From positions 62,001 through 126,000 of the forward strand of contig CAMRHE010001076.1 of assembly GCA_947044405.1 (NCBI GenBank): 64,000 bases of DNA, in the 5' to 3' direction. A program made the position numbers and the translations under genes. The DNA is from Leptodactylus fallax. Lineage: Eukaryota > Chordata > Amphibia > Anura > Leptodactylidae. Positions 1 through 12,100 of the stretch are shown piece after piece; position 1 is the stretch's first letter, and every line of letters starts with the position of its first letter. The notes beneath the pieces were generated by a model. It was not told the DNA's origin. It ran no database searches and worked only from the letters and a program-made list of their open reading frames with translations.

Positions 1-109
1 GTAGACGGGGAGTTGGCCCAACTCACTAGACATAGTAGATTTCTCTTACTTTCCCCAAACACGCCAGATTGTTGGATTTGCTCAATATCATTCTGTATAT
101 AATACTTAC

Positions 110-155
110 CCTTGTCAGGTATCTCAGCTGCCAATTTCACATCTTGGATACCACA
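110..155 (-). CDS. Gene B candidate exon 11
   Basis: 46 bp between a T-rich ATTACAG acceptor and the near-consensus donor GTAAGTAT, phase 0 to 1, encoding CGIQDVKLAAEIPDK. Phase and place match gene A exon 13, but the peptide is hardly similar, so this rests mainly on the splice sites. Confidence 0.55.
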
Positions 156-3100
156 CTGTAATGGTAAAACAAAGAAAAATTTTGTTCAAGAAGAATATTT
201 TGCATAGATAAATCCAGCCCATACACATTTTTATTAAAAAATTCTTATATCCCCAAACACTTCTGGTATTACATGAGCATAGCACCACCTGCTGTCTGTT
301 TGAATAGTCTTTATTTTGACCACCTTAGTATATATGTAGCTGAGTGGTCACTGTCTCTACAAACCTGCTAGATCACATTACAATTGCCCTTACTCTTTCC
401 TCCCCTCCCATCTGTTAGGGTTGTTTGACAGCCGTGTTCAGGTCAGGAAAATATAGTCCATATATTGGTGACATTTACCAAAATGAATGTTGTTCTGGTG
501 AATTGAACTGTCCTGCTACGCGCCCTGCAGCTGCAAACGTAGGAACTGTGGACCTTTCTTAACTGCAAATTCAGTTCAATATTTTTGGGATGCCTTGTGT
601 GCAGCGCCCTCATATCTATCTGTCTATCCAGCTCTCCATGTATATTATCTATCTATCTATCTCTCTATCTCTCTCTCATATCTATCTAGCTATCCTATTT
701 ACAGTATCTGTCTTATCTATCTATCTATCTAGCTAGCTATCTATCAGGGAAGAAGTAAAGGGCTGCAGTGATTCACGTCTCCTTCTGCCCCATAGTGAAA
801 TGAATTAAGTATTTAGCCTGATAAACCTTTCAGCAGGATATTCTTGTTCCCATTGTTATCTATGGGCAGCATTTAATTCATGTGTGGAGTCCCCACGTTG
901 CAGAAAAGCAGCTTTTTTTGTTGCAGATTTTGCTGCCGTTTTTTAGCCAAAGCCAGGAGTGGGTTGAGCAGAAGGTAGAAGAATAAGAGCTTCCTATATA
1001 TTTTCAACTCCTTTTGTGGCCATTTTTTGGTTTTGGCTCAAAAAAATTTAGCAAAAATCTGCAATACAAAAAGCTGCTTTTCTGCAATGTGGGGCCTCAG
1101 CCTTATTGTATCTTTGTGTACTTCTTGTCTAGAGTAAAGACATGACAATTCCTCAGCAGTGTCTGACATGTGGGATGTGTTCACATATACACTGTACCTC
1201 CGTTGCAGTTTCCCTGCAGCATGGTACAGTAAAGCAGTAGGGGAACTGATGCCACAATGTAGGCAACCCCGTGTCAGGCACTGGCCTGAACCTGCAAGGA
1301 GCCGGACAGGAAAACGCTGCAAATAACATTTTTTTGATCCAGCTCCTGGACATATTCAGTGTAACAACTGATGAACTGGATGCAAGAACAGATCCCAGTG
1401 ATCTATGGGTGTCATTCTGGCATCCATTTCTGACATCCATTGAAAGATAATGCCATACATAAATAAATAAACTCTTATATGGCCAATGGAGGCTCATAAC
1501 AGATGCCATACAGTGACATCACCCATAGGGTCTTCAGAGTATAGATTTTGTGGCAGCCCCCTGTATTGGATAAAGTAGTCTTCTGCATTTTCTTCTATTG
1601 TTTAAAAAATGGTGTTCCGGCACTTACCAGCCCGATGAAGCCAAAAGGGCCTCTGTCTGGGGAGTGGGGAGCTATGAGTAAATGCACATTAACAGTATGC
1701 TTGTCACTCCTCTTTCACCCCCTCTTTTTCAGATGGCCACGTCCGGGCTGGGAGAAAAGGTCTTTATATTGGTTGCATTTAATGGCTAAGCTGAACTGAC
1801 CTGACATAGCCCTCGGTATACCTCTGTGGTCACATCCATCTCACAGCACAGAGCCTGCAGGTCTGAATCAGAGCCCATGATTCGGTATTACCATTATGAA
1901 GCAGGTTTCCTCTACAGACCTCTACAGATCCTTTAATCCCCAGTCTGAGAACAATGCAATTTATGTAAACTGTACAGCTGCAAGAAAAAGTAAGTGAACC
2001 CTTTGGCATTTCTGCATTGATTGCTAATAAAACGTGATTGTTATCTAAATTATGGACAAACATACTAAACTGATACAGCTGTACTCTTATCTTCAATTGA
2101 GGACATTCACAGTGCAGAGAGAAAACGTAGCAAATGTAATAACCTATAGCCTCAAACACCTCCACCAAACATTTCCTGTAGCTGTATATATGATTTGCAC
2201 AATGTTGAGAAGGAGTTTTGGAGGATTCATCACTGCAAATGTGTTTCTGCTCATCAATATAGGGGTAGCATGGTCGCTCAGCGCTTAGCACTGCAGCCTT
2301 GCAGCACTGGAATCCTAGGTTCGAATCTGACCAAAGACAACATCTGCAATGATGTTTGTATGTGTGTGTATAACAGTGGCAGAAAGCCAGCAGACCTTAT
2401 TATAGTCTATGGGGTCTGCGGGTTTCCACAGTTAACCTCTTTTTAAGCAGACACGGTCTCCATATTTCAGGTCCCCATGCGAACCCGAATGACGGAGAGC
2501 CGAACGCTAGTGTGAACTTAGTGTCCGGTGGTTATAGAAAATCTGTAAAACTCTACTAAATCTTTATTTATAGTTGCAAAAATTTTAACTTTGTCTACAA
2601 ATCAATCTTTATATGGTTATGTTCATGGGGAATTCCCCTTTAACCCTATGGAAATGCTGTAGCGTGACCTGCAGAGAGTGTCGCACACAAGGCACCCCAG
2701 AAATATTAATAAACATTGAGAAACCCTTTTGCAGAGATGAATTTTCCGACATTACTTTTAAGCACTGTGCTACAGGAAATATTTTGCAGATATATTTGCT
2801 GTTGTTTCTTTTATTCCCTGCACTGTGGATGTCCCTAATAAAAGACATGAATGGTACAGCTTAGGGTGGCACTCCGTCCGCCGCGAATCTGACCTAAATG
2901 TCGGAAAACTGTTTTTTTTTCGTCGGAAACAAAGTCGGACATGCAGGACTTTGTGTCCGACGAAAAAAACGGCTTCGCGGCACAGAGGGTGTAAACGCAC
3001 ACCCACGCATTGCTTTAAAAACCCATTCAAGTGAATGGGTTTTTAAGCAAAGCGTCGCAAACCTTTCCCTATCCAGTCCCTATCCAGTTTTCCAACATAT

Positions 3101-6100
3101 AGGTTGGATTCGCGGCAGACGGAGTGCCGGCGCAAGTGTGAACCCCCCATTAGAGAGTGTATGTCTATAATTGTGACTTGAATTACATTGTGAACATATT
3201 AGTAATCAAAGCTGAAATCCAAGGAACTACAAAGGGTTCGCTTACTTTTTCTTGCAACTGTATATTTATGTCATATCTATCTATTTAGCAGCAAGGTAGA
3301 AGTAAAGGGCTGCAGTGATCCATAGCATAGATCATACAGTTGGTAATTGTAGATGATAAATCTGACAGCAGGATGTTGTTATCTATGTGCGGAGAACCAC
3401 TTTAATGTGTCTGTGTACTTACTCCTTGTATGGAGTCAGGACATGACGGTTCCTCAGCAGGTTTGGCACTGTTCACATTGGAGGCCGTTTCCTCTTTGTA
3501 AGTATTTTCTGTATTTAGTGGTTCTGTCTCCTGGAATAAATGGAAAGAAAAAGCAAAGGTTTTGGGGCAGGTTCTCACAGGGCACGCTATGGACGCTCTT
3601 ACTGCTGTGGTCATGTACTCTCTGTCTATTATGTATAAGTATGTAGTGATAACTTACCTCGGTGGCTCCACGGTAACTTTCCAGTGAAAGATTAACGTCG
3701 CTGTTGCTTGGTCTTGGAGCTGATTCTGCAGAATTCCTTCTCTCAGAAGTGTTGTTCAGCAGCTGACTCTGCAAGGACGATCATGGCAGCCATATATATA
3801 ATCTACCAATAGTCACTAAGGATACAAGTTACAGTATATAGGAAGCAAATACTAGCGGCTCTGACTGTGATCGCCTCCTCTTCTATGACCTTAGGCTCTG
3901 TATACATTGTGGTCAGGTCTATACATTCAGGTCTTCTGGCGCGTTCACATATACACAGTGCGTCCATAGTAGTTTCCCTTTGGCATGGTACAGAAAAGCA
4001 AGAGGAGAAGTGATGCCAGATCATAGACCCCGGGCCGGGGTCCATCTGGTGTTCCAGACACTGACCTAGACCTGCAATGTGCTGGAGAAAAAAATGCTGC
4101 AAGATACGTTTTTTGATCCAGCAACTCCAGAAGTCCAGCATTACAAGGAATGTGAAGGACGCAAGAACGGATCCCATACAAAACTATGGGACATTTTGAC
4201 ATTCATTTCCCTCTGACGTTTCTGCATCATACCGAAGGGAAACGCCGTACATACAGTACTGTGCAAAAGTTTTAAGTAGGTGTGGAAAAACTGCTGTGCA
4301 GTAAGAATGCTTCTAGAAATAGAAGGGTTAATAGATTGTATTTTGAGAATGAAGAAAAGAGAAATGTAAATCCCATCACTATTCGGTGTGACCTTTGCCC
4401 TTTGCCTTCCATCAGTTCTTCTCGGTACTCGCACAGTTTTTGGCAGAACTCGGCAGGGAGGTTGTTCCCGCTACATCTTGGAGAACTAAGCACAGATCTT
4501 CTGTGGATTTAGGCTTACTCCAATCCTTCTGTCTCTTCACATCATCGAAGACGGACTGGATGATGTTGAGATCAGGGCTATATCTGTGGGGGCCGTATCG
4601 TCACTTCCAGGACTCCAAAGGGCAAAGGTCACACCAAATATTGATGGGATTTACATTTCTTTATTCACTTCATTTTGTTATTGGAGAAGGAGACTTATGA
4701 CAAATGCTATACAGTGGCATATATCACCCATAGGGCCCCATATTGGAAAGTGCTGGTATACAGATAAGGCCAAAAGGACACTCTGTGGGCCTCTGGCTGG
4801 GGAATAGGGACTTGGTGAGTAAGTGCACTGCTGCAGTGAGTGTGGCTGGAGAGCCCCAGGTTGCAGATCACTCAGCTGCATTATTTCCCCCCATAGGGTG
4901 ATGTATGTATTCAGTCCAGTCTCACCTCTGCATCTTCTTGCATCTTTTTTTCTGCAATAGAAGAAATCTTTCATGAGTCAGATCTCAATTATTAATATTA
5001 TATTCACTGTTACATTACTGGATGTGGCAAAGTCATATATTTTAGAGACATATAACTTTATATTTATGCATGAACCGACATCATACAGTATTTACCAGGC
5101 AATTTATGGAAAGTTCGACACTTGTGACATCTAGTGTTGGAAATTAGGCACTACAAGCAAAACATCTGAGAATGACGCTTGGGACTGCACTAAGGACCTT
5201 CCCTGTAAGCCAAAATGGATAGATGGTGCTAAGAATGACTCTTACTCTGGAGGACTCCTCATGACCGAGTGTTGTACAGTTGAGTATTCACTTAAATGGA
5301 CACTGTGTAATACTACATTTTATCTGCAGGTGGTGACAGCTTCCTGCAGATTTTTAATCCTCAGTGGGTTGTTCAGGATTTATATGAGATTCTCCCTTCT
5401 GTGTACTATGTGCTTGGGAAATAACAGGGAAGAAACAGACAAAGAGACAGTAAAGCATGGAAGGCTGAAAGAACAAGGAGCAGTAACAGTATATGGTGGT
5501 GTGAACAGGGCCATGTATAGTTTATTTGCTGTAGAAAGCTGGGTATTTTATTATGGCTGACACTATGAAGTTTCTGCCCCCTAATACACAAATTTAGAAT
5601 TAATAGTCAAGTATTAATTTACCTTTCATTCTTTTATAGCGGCAGAAGCAGAAAACCAGAACGATGATGATGACAATGGAGACGCCCATGAGGACTGAGA
5701 GTACCACCACTGCAAATAGATAACAGCAGACAGATCAATTCTTCCTGAGGTATGATGGGAGGGAAAGAATAAAAATGACGATCAACGTGTCATATGACTT
5801 ATATCTATGATGCTAAAGGTGACTATATGAAGTCATTTGATATACTTGCCGACTTTTCAGGAGTTACATCTGGTAGTTTTATTAACATAAGCCCCACCCA
5901 TTTATATAGGACACATCCCCAACCCAATGTACCGGAGTCACAAGTAGTATATATCTTGTTACAACCCAAAATGAATAGAGTCCCCATACAGTCCCCCTAA
6001 ACAAATACTTGTAAGTGTGTTTTTTTACATGATTAGAAATAAGTGGCAGATATTTTCTGTAAACATCGCCAGTCTGGACTATTTGTGGTATTGTAGATGA

Positions 6101-9100
6101 GTCCCATATATGTGAATGGGATTGAGCTGCAATATTAGACACAGCCTATAGACCAAGGGTGCAGCAGTAGCAGTCACTGCTCGGTCCTGGACCCTGAGGA
6201 GGCCCCAAAGTTCCCTCTGCTCCATAGAATATACCACTATTTTAAATGACACAAGGTACATAGGGGCCCCATTACAGGTGCTGCATTGGGGACCAGGAGC
6301 TTCAAGTTGCGCCTCTGCTATAGACTTTTACAGATATTTGCTACTTTTCCCCGTCCTGACATCTCACCTGTGGTAGCTGAATGGCCATGGTCTGTGGCAT
6401 CTGGTGAGGGTTATGAAACACAACAAAGTTCTTATTACTGACAGCTCTGGCCACATGACACAGAAGAAGCAGACGCAGAACATACACTATACATACAGTT
6501 ACTGGGTCTTGTGGTGGAGTTAGTTACAGGGATATCTTCACATACAGTATCTGATGTTGGTGAGCATGGACTCCTTATGAGTTGACCTTCCCTGCAACTG
6601 AAAGAAAGGAAGAAAGAAAATTTTCACAATGTCATATGCCGACCTTCACAAGCCAATGCATCTGAAATGAAAAATGAAGCAACTTCTCGTACTGTTTTGT
6701 CATTTCCTATTAAAGTCTGTATGTCTCCGTGGTAACAGACTACATACAAACCCTATGTAGTCTGATCCTGTAGTCATTTGTCCTTCTGACCTTGCTTTTA
6801 AAGAGGAGCTTTGACATCCTCATAGATGTGCAGTATTATATACTGCTAGAAAGCCGTCAGTGAGCTGAATTCAGCCCACTGTCAGCTTCCCCGCTATGCA
6901 CCCAGGTGCCGGAGATATCAGTGCCATTAGTTTCAGCACCTATATCCCCAGCACCCGGATGCATACCGGGAAAGCCAACAGTGTGCTGAATTCATCGCAC
7001 TGTTGACTTTCTAGTGGTATGAAATACTGCACATCTATAAGAACATGAAAGGTCCTCTTTAATACATCTGCAGGTTATCAATAAGAAAACATCAGTGCTA
7101 AAGATGTGATAAAGGTTTATCAGTAAGTGGCTTATTGTGGAGTTGTAAAAGTAATGTTAAAGTAGCCAACTTCTTTAAGGCTGGACCCCACATGGCATAA
7201 ACACGGCGGCAAAAACGCAGCATTTTACAGTCCCTAGAACACCATAATAGCATGACCACAAAAAAATTATAATAAAATATAATTTTATTAACATAAATAA
7301 TGAAACAAACATATATGGGGAGATAAATAATGAAGGTACACCATAATAACGATCGGGAGAGAAATGGGGGCCACAATAATAATAAATAGGGGGATATACA
7401 CCGCTGGTACAAATAAATATGTGTAAGGATGGTTGAAAACAACCTATATAGCACTATATATACATAAACATACCATAAACAGTATAATAGCCCAAAGAAA
7501 TCTAGTGAATACTAGAAAAATGGAAATAAATATGAACATAATAAGCCACCATTGTAACCTCACCTAGTCACACTCCACCCCAACGAACGTTTCGCCAGAC
7601 GGCTTCATCAAGGGTGGCATGCATAAATATTATTTATGTTAATAAAATGATATTTTATTATAATTTTTTTGTGGTCATGCTATTATGGTGTTCTATGGTT
7701 TTACATGATCTACAGAGTTTTTCATGCTTAGCTATTAGCCCTTTTTTGTGTTTGATTTTACAGTCCCTGCAAAGTAGATGGTTTCTAGCGAATCCCATCC
7801 AAACATTGCAGAAAAATATGGGCAGTGGAAACGCTGCGATTTTTGGAAATCGCAGCATGTTAATTATATCTACAGAAGCGTTGGCGGTTTCCCTATAGGT
7901 ATAACTCAATCAGAAAGTTAAAAGTGTGAAAAGCACTGCGGGAAAACCCATGATGCATTTCCACTTTGGTTCTCACACCGCTTTTTCGCTATGGCCTGCT
8001 ACGTGGGGCCTTAGCCTAAAGCTTACTGGTGTTGACACCCAGTGACAACAGGCTCATGTATAACAAGTCTATGCAATTATGTTGGATTTACCAGTAGGTA
8101 GACTTATTATACAGGATAGCTGCAAAAATGCTATGGCAGCTATAGTGATTCTCCTAGTTTTTCTAGAAATACAGTAGATATAATGATAGCTAAGAAAATT
8201 GACAGAATGATTACATCATCGTGGGAACACTGAGGTACATAGAGGAGGAAGGGCCCAATAGCAAAGAGAAAAAAAAAAAATCCCTTTCAGCAGCTGCTTT
8301 TGGCACGCCCTGCTATTGAAGGAACACAGAAAAGCACACAAACCCGTACATATTGCATCACTTCCGTCCTCATTCTTGTTTTCGTCATATTTTGTCTCAT
8401 GTTACAATTAAAACTCAAAAATGATATAAGGGATCCTTTTCTCTGTGCCTCAGGATATCAACCATGGTGCCTTCCTCCTTGTCGTCACTGTCATGTGCTT
8501 GCCTGCAGCAGGAGCCTCCCCCACTGCTCTGCATTGTTAAAGGGGTTGTCTGGGATTTAGCTTTCTATGGCCTATCTTCAGGATAGGCCATAAATACTTG
8601 ATTGGTGGAAGGCCTACAGCCAGTCCCTAGACCCAAAAATTGTAGAGGGCCGCTTCTGGCGCCCGTCCTATACACTATACAGGGCTAGAAACAGAAAGCT
8701 CCACCTCCTATATAGCGGTCAGCGGCCGTTACTGCAGCTCAGCTCCCACTGACTTCAATGACCACTGAGCTGCAGTAATAGCACCTGACCGCTTTACAGG
8801 GGACAGCAGTAAGGAAGTGGTTTTCTACAGCTGACTGGCTATCGGCCCCCCACCGATCGGTTATTTATGGCCTAGTTGACCGCAGACAACCCTTTTTAAG
8901 TGCTGCTCCTTGGATAAACCTCACCTACTCTAACTAGCTATAAGCTAGAATGTGAATGGATCCTACAAAAATTGTCAAAATCTGATGTTTATGGCCAAGT
9001 TTACCACTCAGCACTGCTCTGTGGGTTAAATGCTTTACCTTGTACAGGTTCTGCAAAACAGGTCACAGGTGTAATTGGGAAGACAGTATCTCCCCTCCTT

Positions 9101-12100
9101 GCATTGGCACTTGGCATTTACAGCTCGGGTACATGGTACAACTTGGATTTCATCTAAAAGCAAAAACAAAAGGGTGCTATTCTATTTACATTGTCATAAA
9201 AAAGTATTTGCCCCCTTGCATTCTACATTCAGTCAGGTTTCCATCACTTTTGACTGCATAAATATACCGTAGCTGCATGCATAATGATGGAAACTCCCAA
9301 TAGCACCATTGTAAGATAGATCCAAATGGTCACTGACGGAGCCCACTGAATTACAATGGGGTCCACCATTGACTATTTGCATCTGTCACAATTCTGAGGC
9401 TTCCATTGCAAAGGGGGAAAGGGTTAAAGAAATGGTGGTCTAGGGTGATGAATGTGACAAAACCACAATACATTGTGGTCCCAGAAGGCTGACACATGAC
9501 CATATGTCCAGGATTTGTTATTATAGAAAGGCCTGCAGAGGTATATACAAATCCTGAAGGAAAAGCTGCAAGGATGCAGAATGTAAGGTGCTGTATCTAA
9601 GTATTGGGGGAAGCTGTGATAGTTTAGGCATCTGGGTCTGTATTTAAAGGGTCTGGTCTTGGTTTGATTAGACTAGGTTTGCATATAGGGGGTCTGTATT
9701 TCTGGGGTCTGGTCTGCAATCTGTATTTAGAGGGCTGGTCGAAGGTCTGTTCTTTGGGTCTATATAGGGGGCCTGCTTAAGGGTCTGTATTTATTAGTCT
9801 TGGGACTGTACTTGTTTAGGGGATTGGGATTTGCAGTTGTTTAGGTGGTTTTGTATGGGGTCTATGTTTATTCTGGCTTCTGTTCTGTTCTGAAGTTATT
9901 TGTTTCGACATAGCGGCTGTGATGGCTGCAGAAGTTGAGGGTCAATGATGTCTAGGCACCAAACTTTGCAGTATTCAAGAGAAGTCGTTGTAGTGGTCTG
10001 GGACACATGGAGGAGAAAAGAAGACAACTCCAATCAAAGTGACAGTCTACTTAAACTGACGCTGATAGGACCTGCTCCCGGAGGTGTATCCTATGAATTA
10101 CCAGCTCTGCAGAATCTGCAGGATAAACATTTATCCAGTCCATTAGAGTCCTCTGTGAAGTCTTCTCCGTTTGTGCAAGGGTGACAGAATGACAACCCAT
10201 GATTTTCTGTGCAGGGTCTGGAGACGTGTGTTCCTGAAAGTGAGAAATAACACATGTTACATATAACAACAGTGTTGCTGCTGATAAGTGTAGTCAGATT
10301 CACAGCCTGTGACTAATAACATTACTTATCCTATACTGGCCATAAGTTACATCCTGTATTATACTCCAGAGCTGCGCTCACTATTCTGCTGGTACAGTCG
10401 CTGTGTACATACATTACATTGCTTATCCTGTACTGATCCTGAGTTACATCCTGTATTATACTCCAGAGCTGCAATCACTATTCTGCTGGTGCAGTCACTG
10501 TGTACATACATTACATTACTTATCCTGTACTGATCCTGAGTTACATCCTGTATTATACTCCAGAGCTGCACTCACTATTCTGCTGGTGCAGTCACTGTGT
10601 ACATACATTACATTACTTATCCTGTACTGATCCTGAGTTACATCCTGTATTATACTCCAGAGCTGCACTCACTATTCTGCTGGTGCAGTCACTGTCTACA
10701 TACATTACATTACTTATCCTGTACTGATCCTGAGTTACAGCCTGTATTATACTCCAGAGCTGCACTCACTATTCTGCTGGTACAGCACTGTGTACATACA
10801 TTACATTACTTATCCTGTACTGATCCTGAGTTACATCCTGTATTATACCCCAGAGCTGCGCTCGCTATTCTGCTGGTGCAGTCACTGTGTACATACATTA
10901 CATTACTTATCCTGTACTGATCCTGAGTTACATCCTGTATTATACTCCAGAGCTGCACTCACTATTCTGCTGGTGCAGTCACTGTGTACATACATTACAT
11001 TACTTATCCTGTACTGATCCTGAGTTACATAATGTATTATACTCCAGAGCTGCACTCACTATTCTGCTGGTACAGTCACTGTGTACATACATTACATTAC
11101 TTATCCTGTACTGATCCTGAGTTACATCCTGTATTATACTCCAGAGCTGCACTCACTATTCTGCTGGTGCAGTCACTGTGTACATACATTACATTACTTA
11201 TCCTGTACTGATCCTGAGTTATATCCTGTATTATACTCCAGAGCTGCACTCACTATTCTGCTGGTACAGTCACTGTGTACATACATTACATTACTTATCC
11301 TGTACTGATCCTGAGTTACATCCTGTATTATACTCCAGAGCTGCACTCACTATTCTGCTGGTGCAGTCACTGTGTACATACATTACATTACTTATCCTGT
11401 ACTGATCCTGAGTTACATCCTGTATTATACTCCAGAGCTGCGCTCACTATTCTGCTGGTGCAGTCACTGTGTACATGCATTACATTACTTATCCTGTACT
11501 GATCCTGAGTTACATCCTGTATTATACTCCAGAGCTGCGCTCACTATTCTGCTGGTGCAGTCACTTTGTACATACATTACATTACTTATCCTGTACTGGT
11601 CCTGAGTTACATCCTGTATTATACTCCAGAGCTGCACTCACTATTCTGCTGGTGCAGTCACTGTGTACATACATTACATTACTTATCCTGTACTGATCCT
11701 GAGTTACATCCTGTATTATACTCCAGAGCTGCGCTCACTATTCTGCTGGTGCAGTCACTGTGTACATACATTACTTATCCTGTACTGATCCTGAGTTACA
11801 TCCTGTATTATACTCCAGAGCTGCACTCACTATTCTGCTGGTGCAGTCACTTTGTACATACATTACATTACTTATCCTGTACTGGTCCTGAGTTACATCC
11901 TGTATTATACTCCAGAGCTGCACTCACTATTCTGCTGGTGCAGTCACTGTGTACATACATTACATTACTTATCCTGTACTGATCCTGAGTTACATCCTGT
12001 ATTATACTCCAGAGCTGCGCTCACTATTCTGCTGGTGCAGTCACTGTGTGCATACATTACATTACTTATCCTGTACTGATCCTGAGTTACATCCTGTATT

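Larger units (their letters stand above)
640..1750 (+). repeat. Segmental duplication, copy 1
   Basis: Shares with 3270-4850, in the same order: the TATC tract, gaagtaaagggctgcagtga, a CAGCAGGAT block, an exon-derived block, an interspersed repeat (about 1185-1470 against 3945-4255) and a CATCACCCATAGGG block (about 1517 against 4719). Copy 1 lacks the part matching 3490-3940 and carries an extra foldback element at 888-1105. Confidence 0.7.
1975..3260. mobile_element. Tc1/mariner-type element without transposase, hosting nested repeats
   Basis: Inverted ends cagctgcaagaaaaagtaag (left) and, reversed, cagttgcaagaaaaagtaag (right), each next to TA. The interior holds a SINE head at 2265 and a foldback MITE at 2869. 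No transposase frame remains. It lies in gene B intron 10. Confidence 0.65.
3270..4850 (+). repeat. Segmental duplication, copy 2 (carries live exons)
   Basis: Parent-like copy containing gene B exons 9 and 10. It also carries a Tc1 relic at about 4255-4690 that copy 1 lacks. Confidence 0.7.
7176..8016. mobile_element. MITE (CCCCACGTGGC ends), split by a later insertion
   Basis: Ends aaggctggaccccacatgg and acgtggggccttagcc are inverted. Related copies lie at about 34736-35025 and 53683-53988. The body is interrupted by 7236-7754. Confidence 0.65.

Noticed and set aside
2265..2345. Candidate tRNA gene (A and B boxes)
   Set aside because: The cloverleaf cannot be completed and the sequence continues as a SINE.
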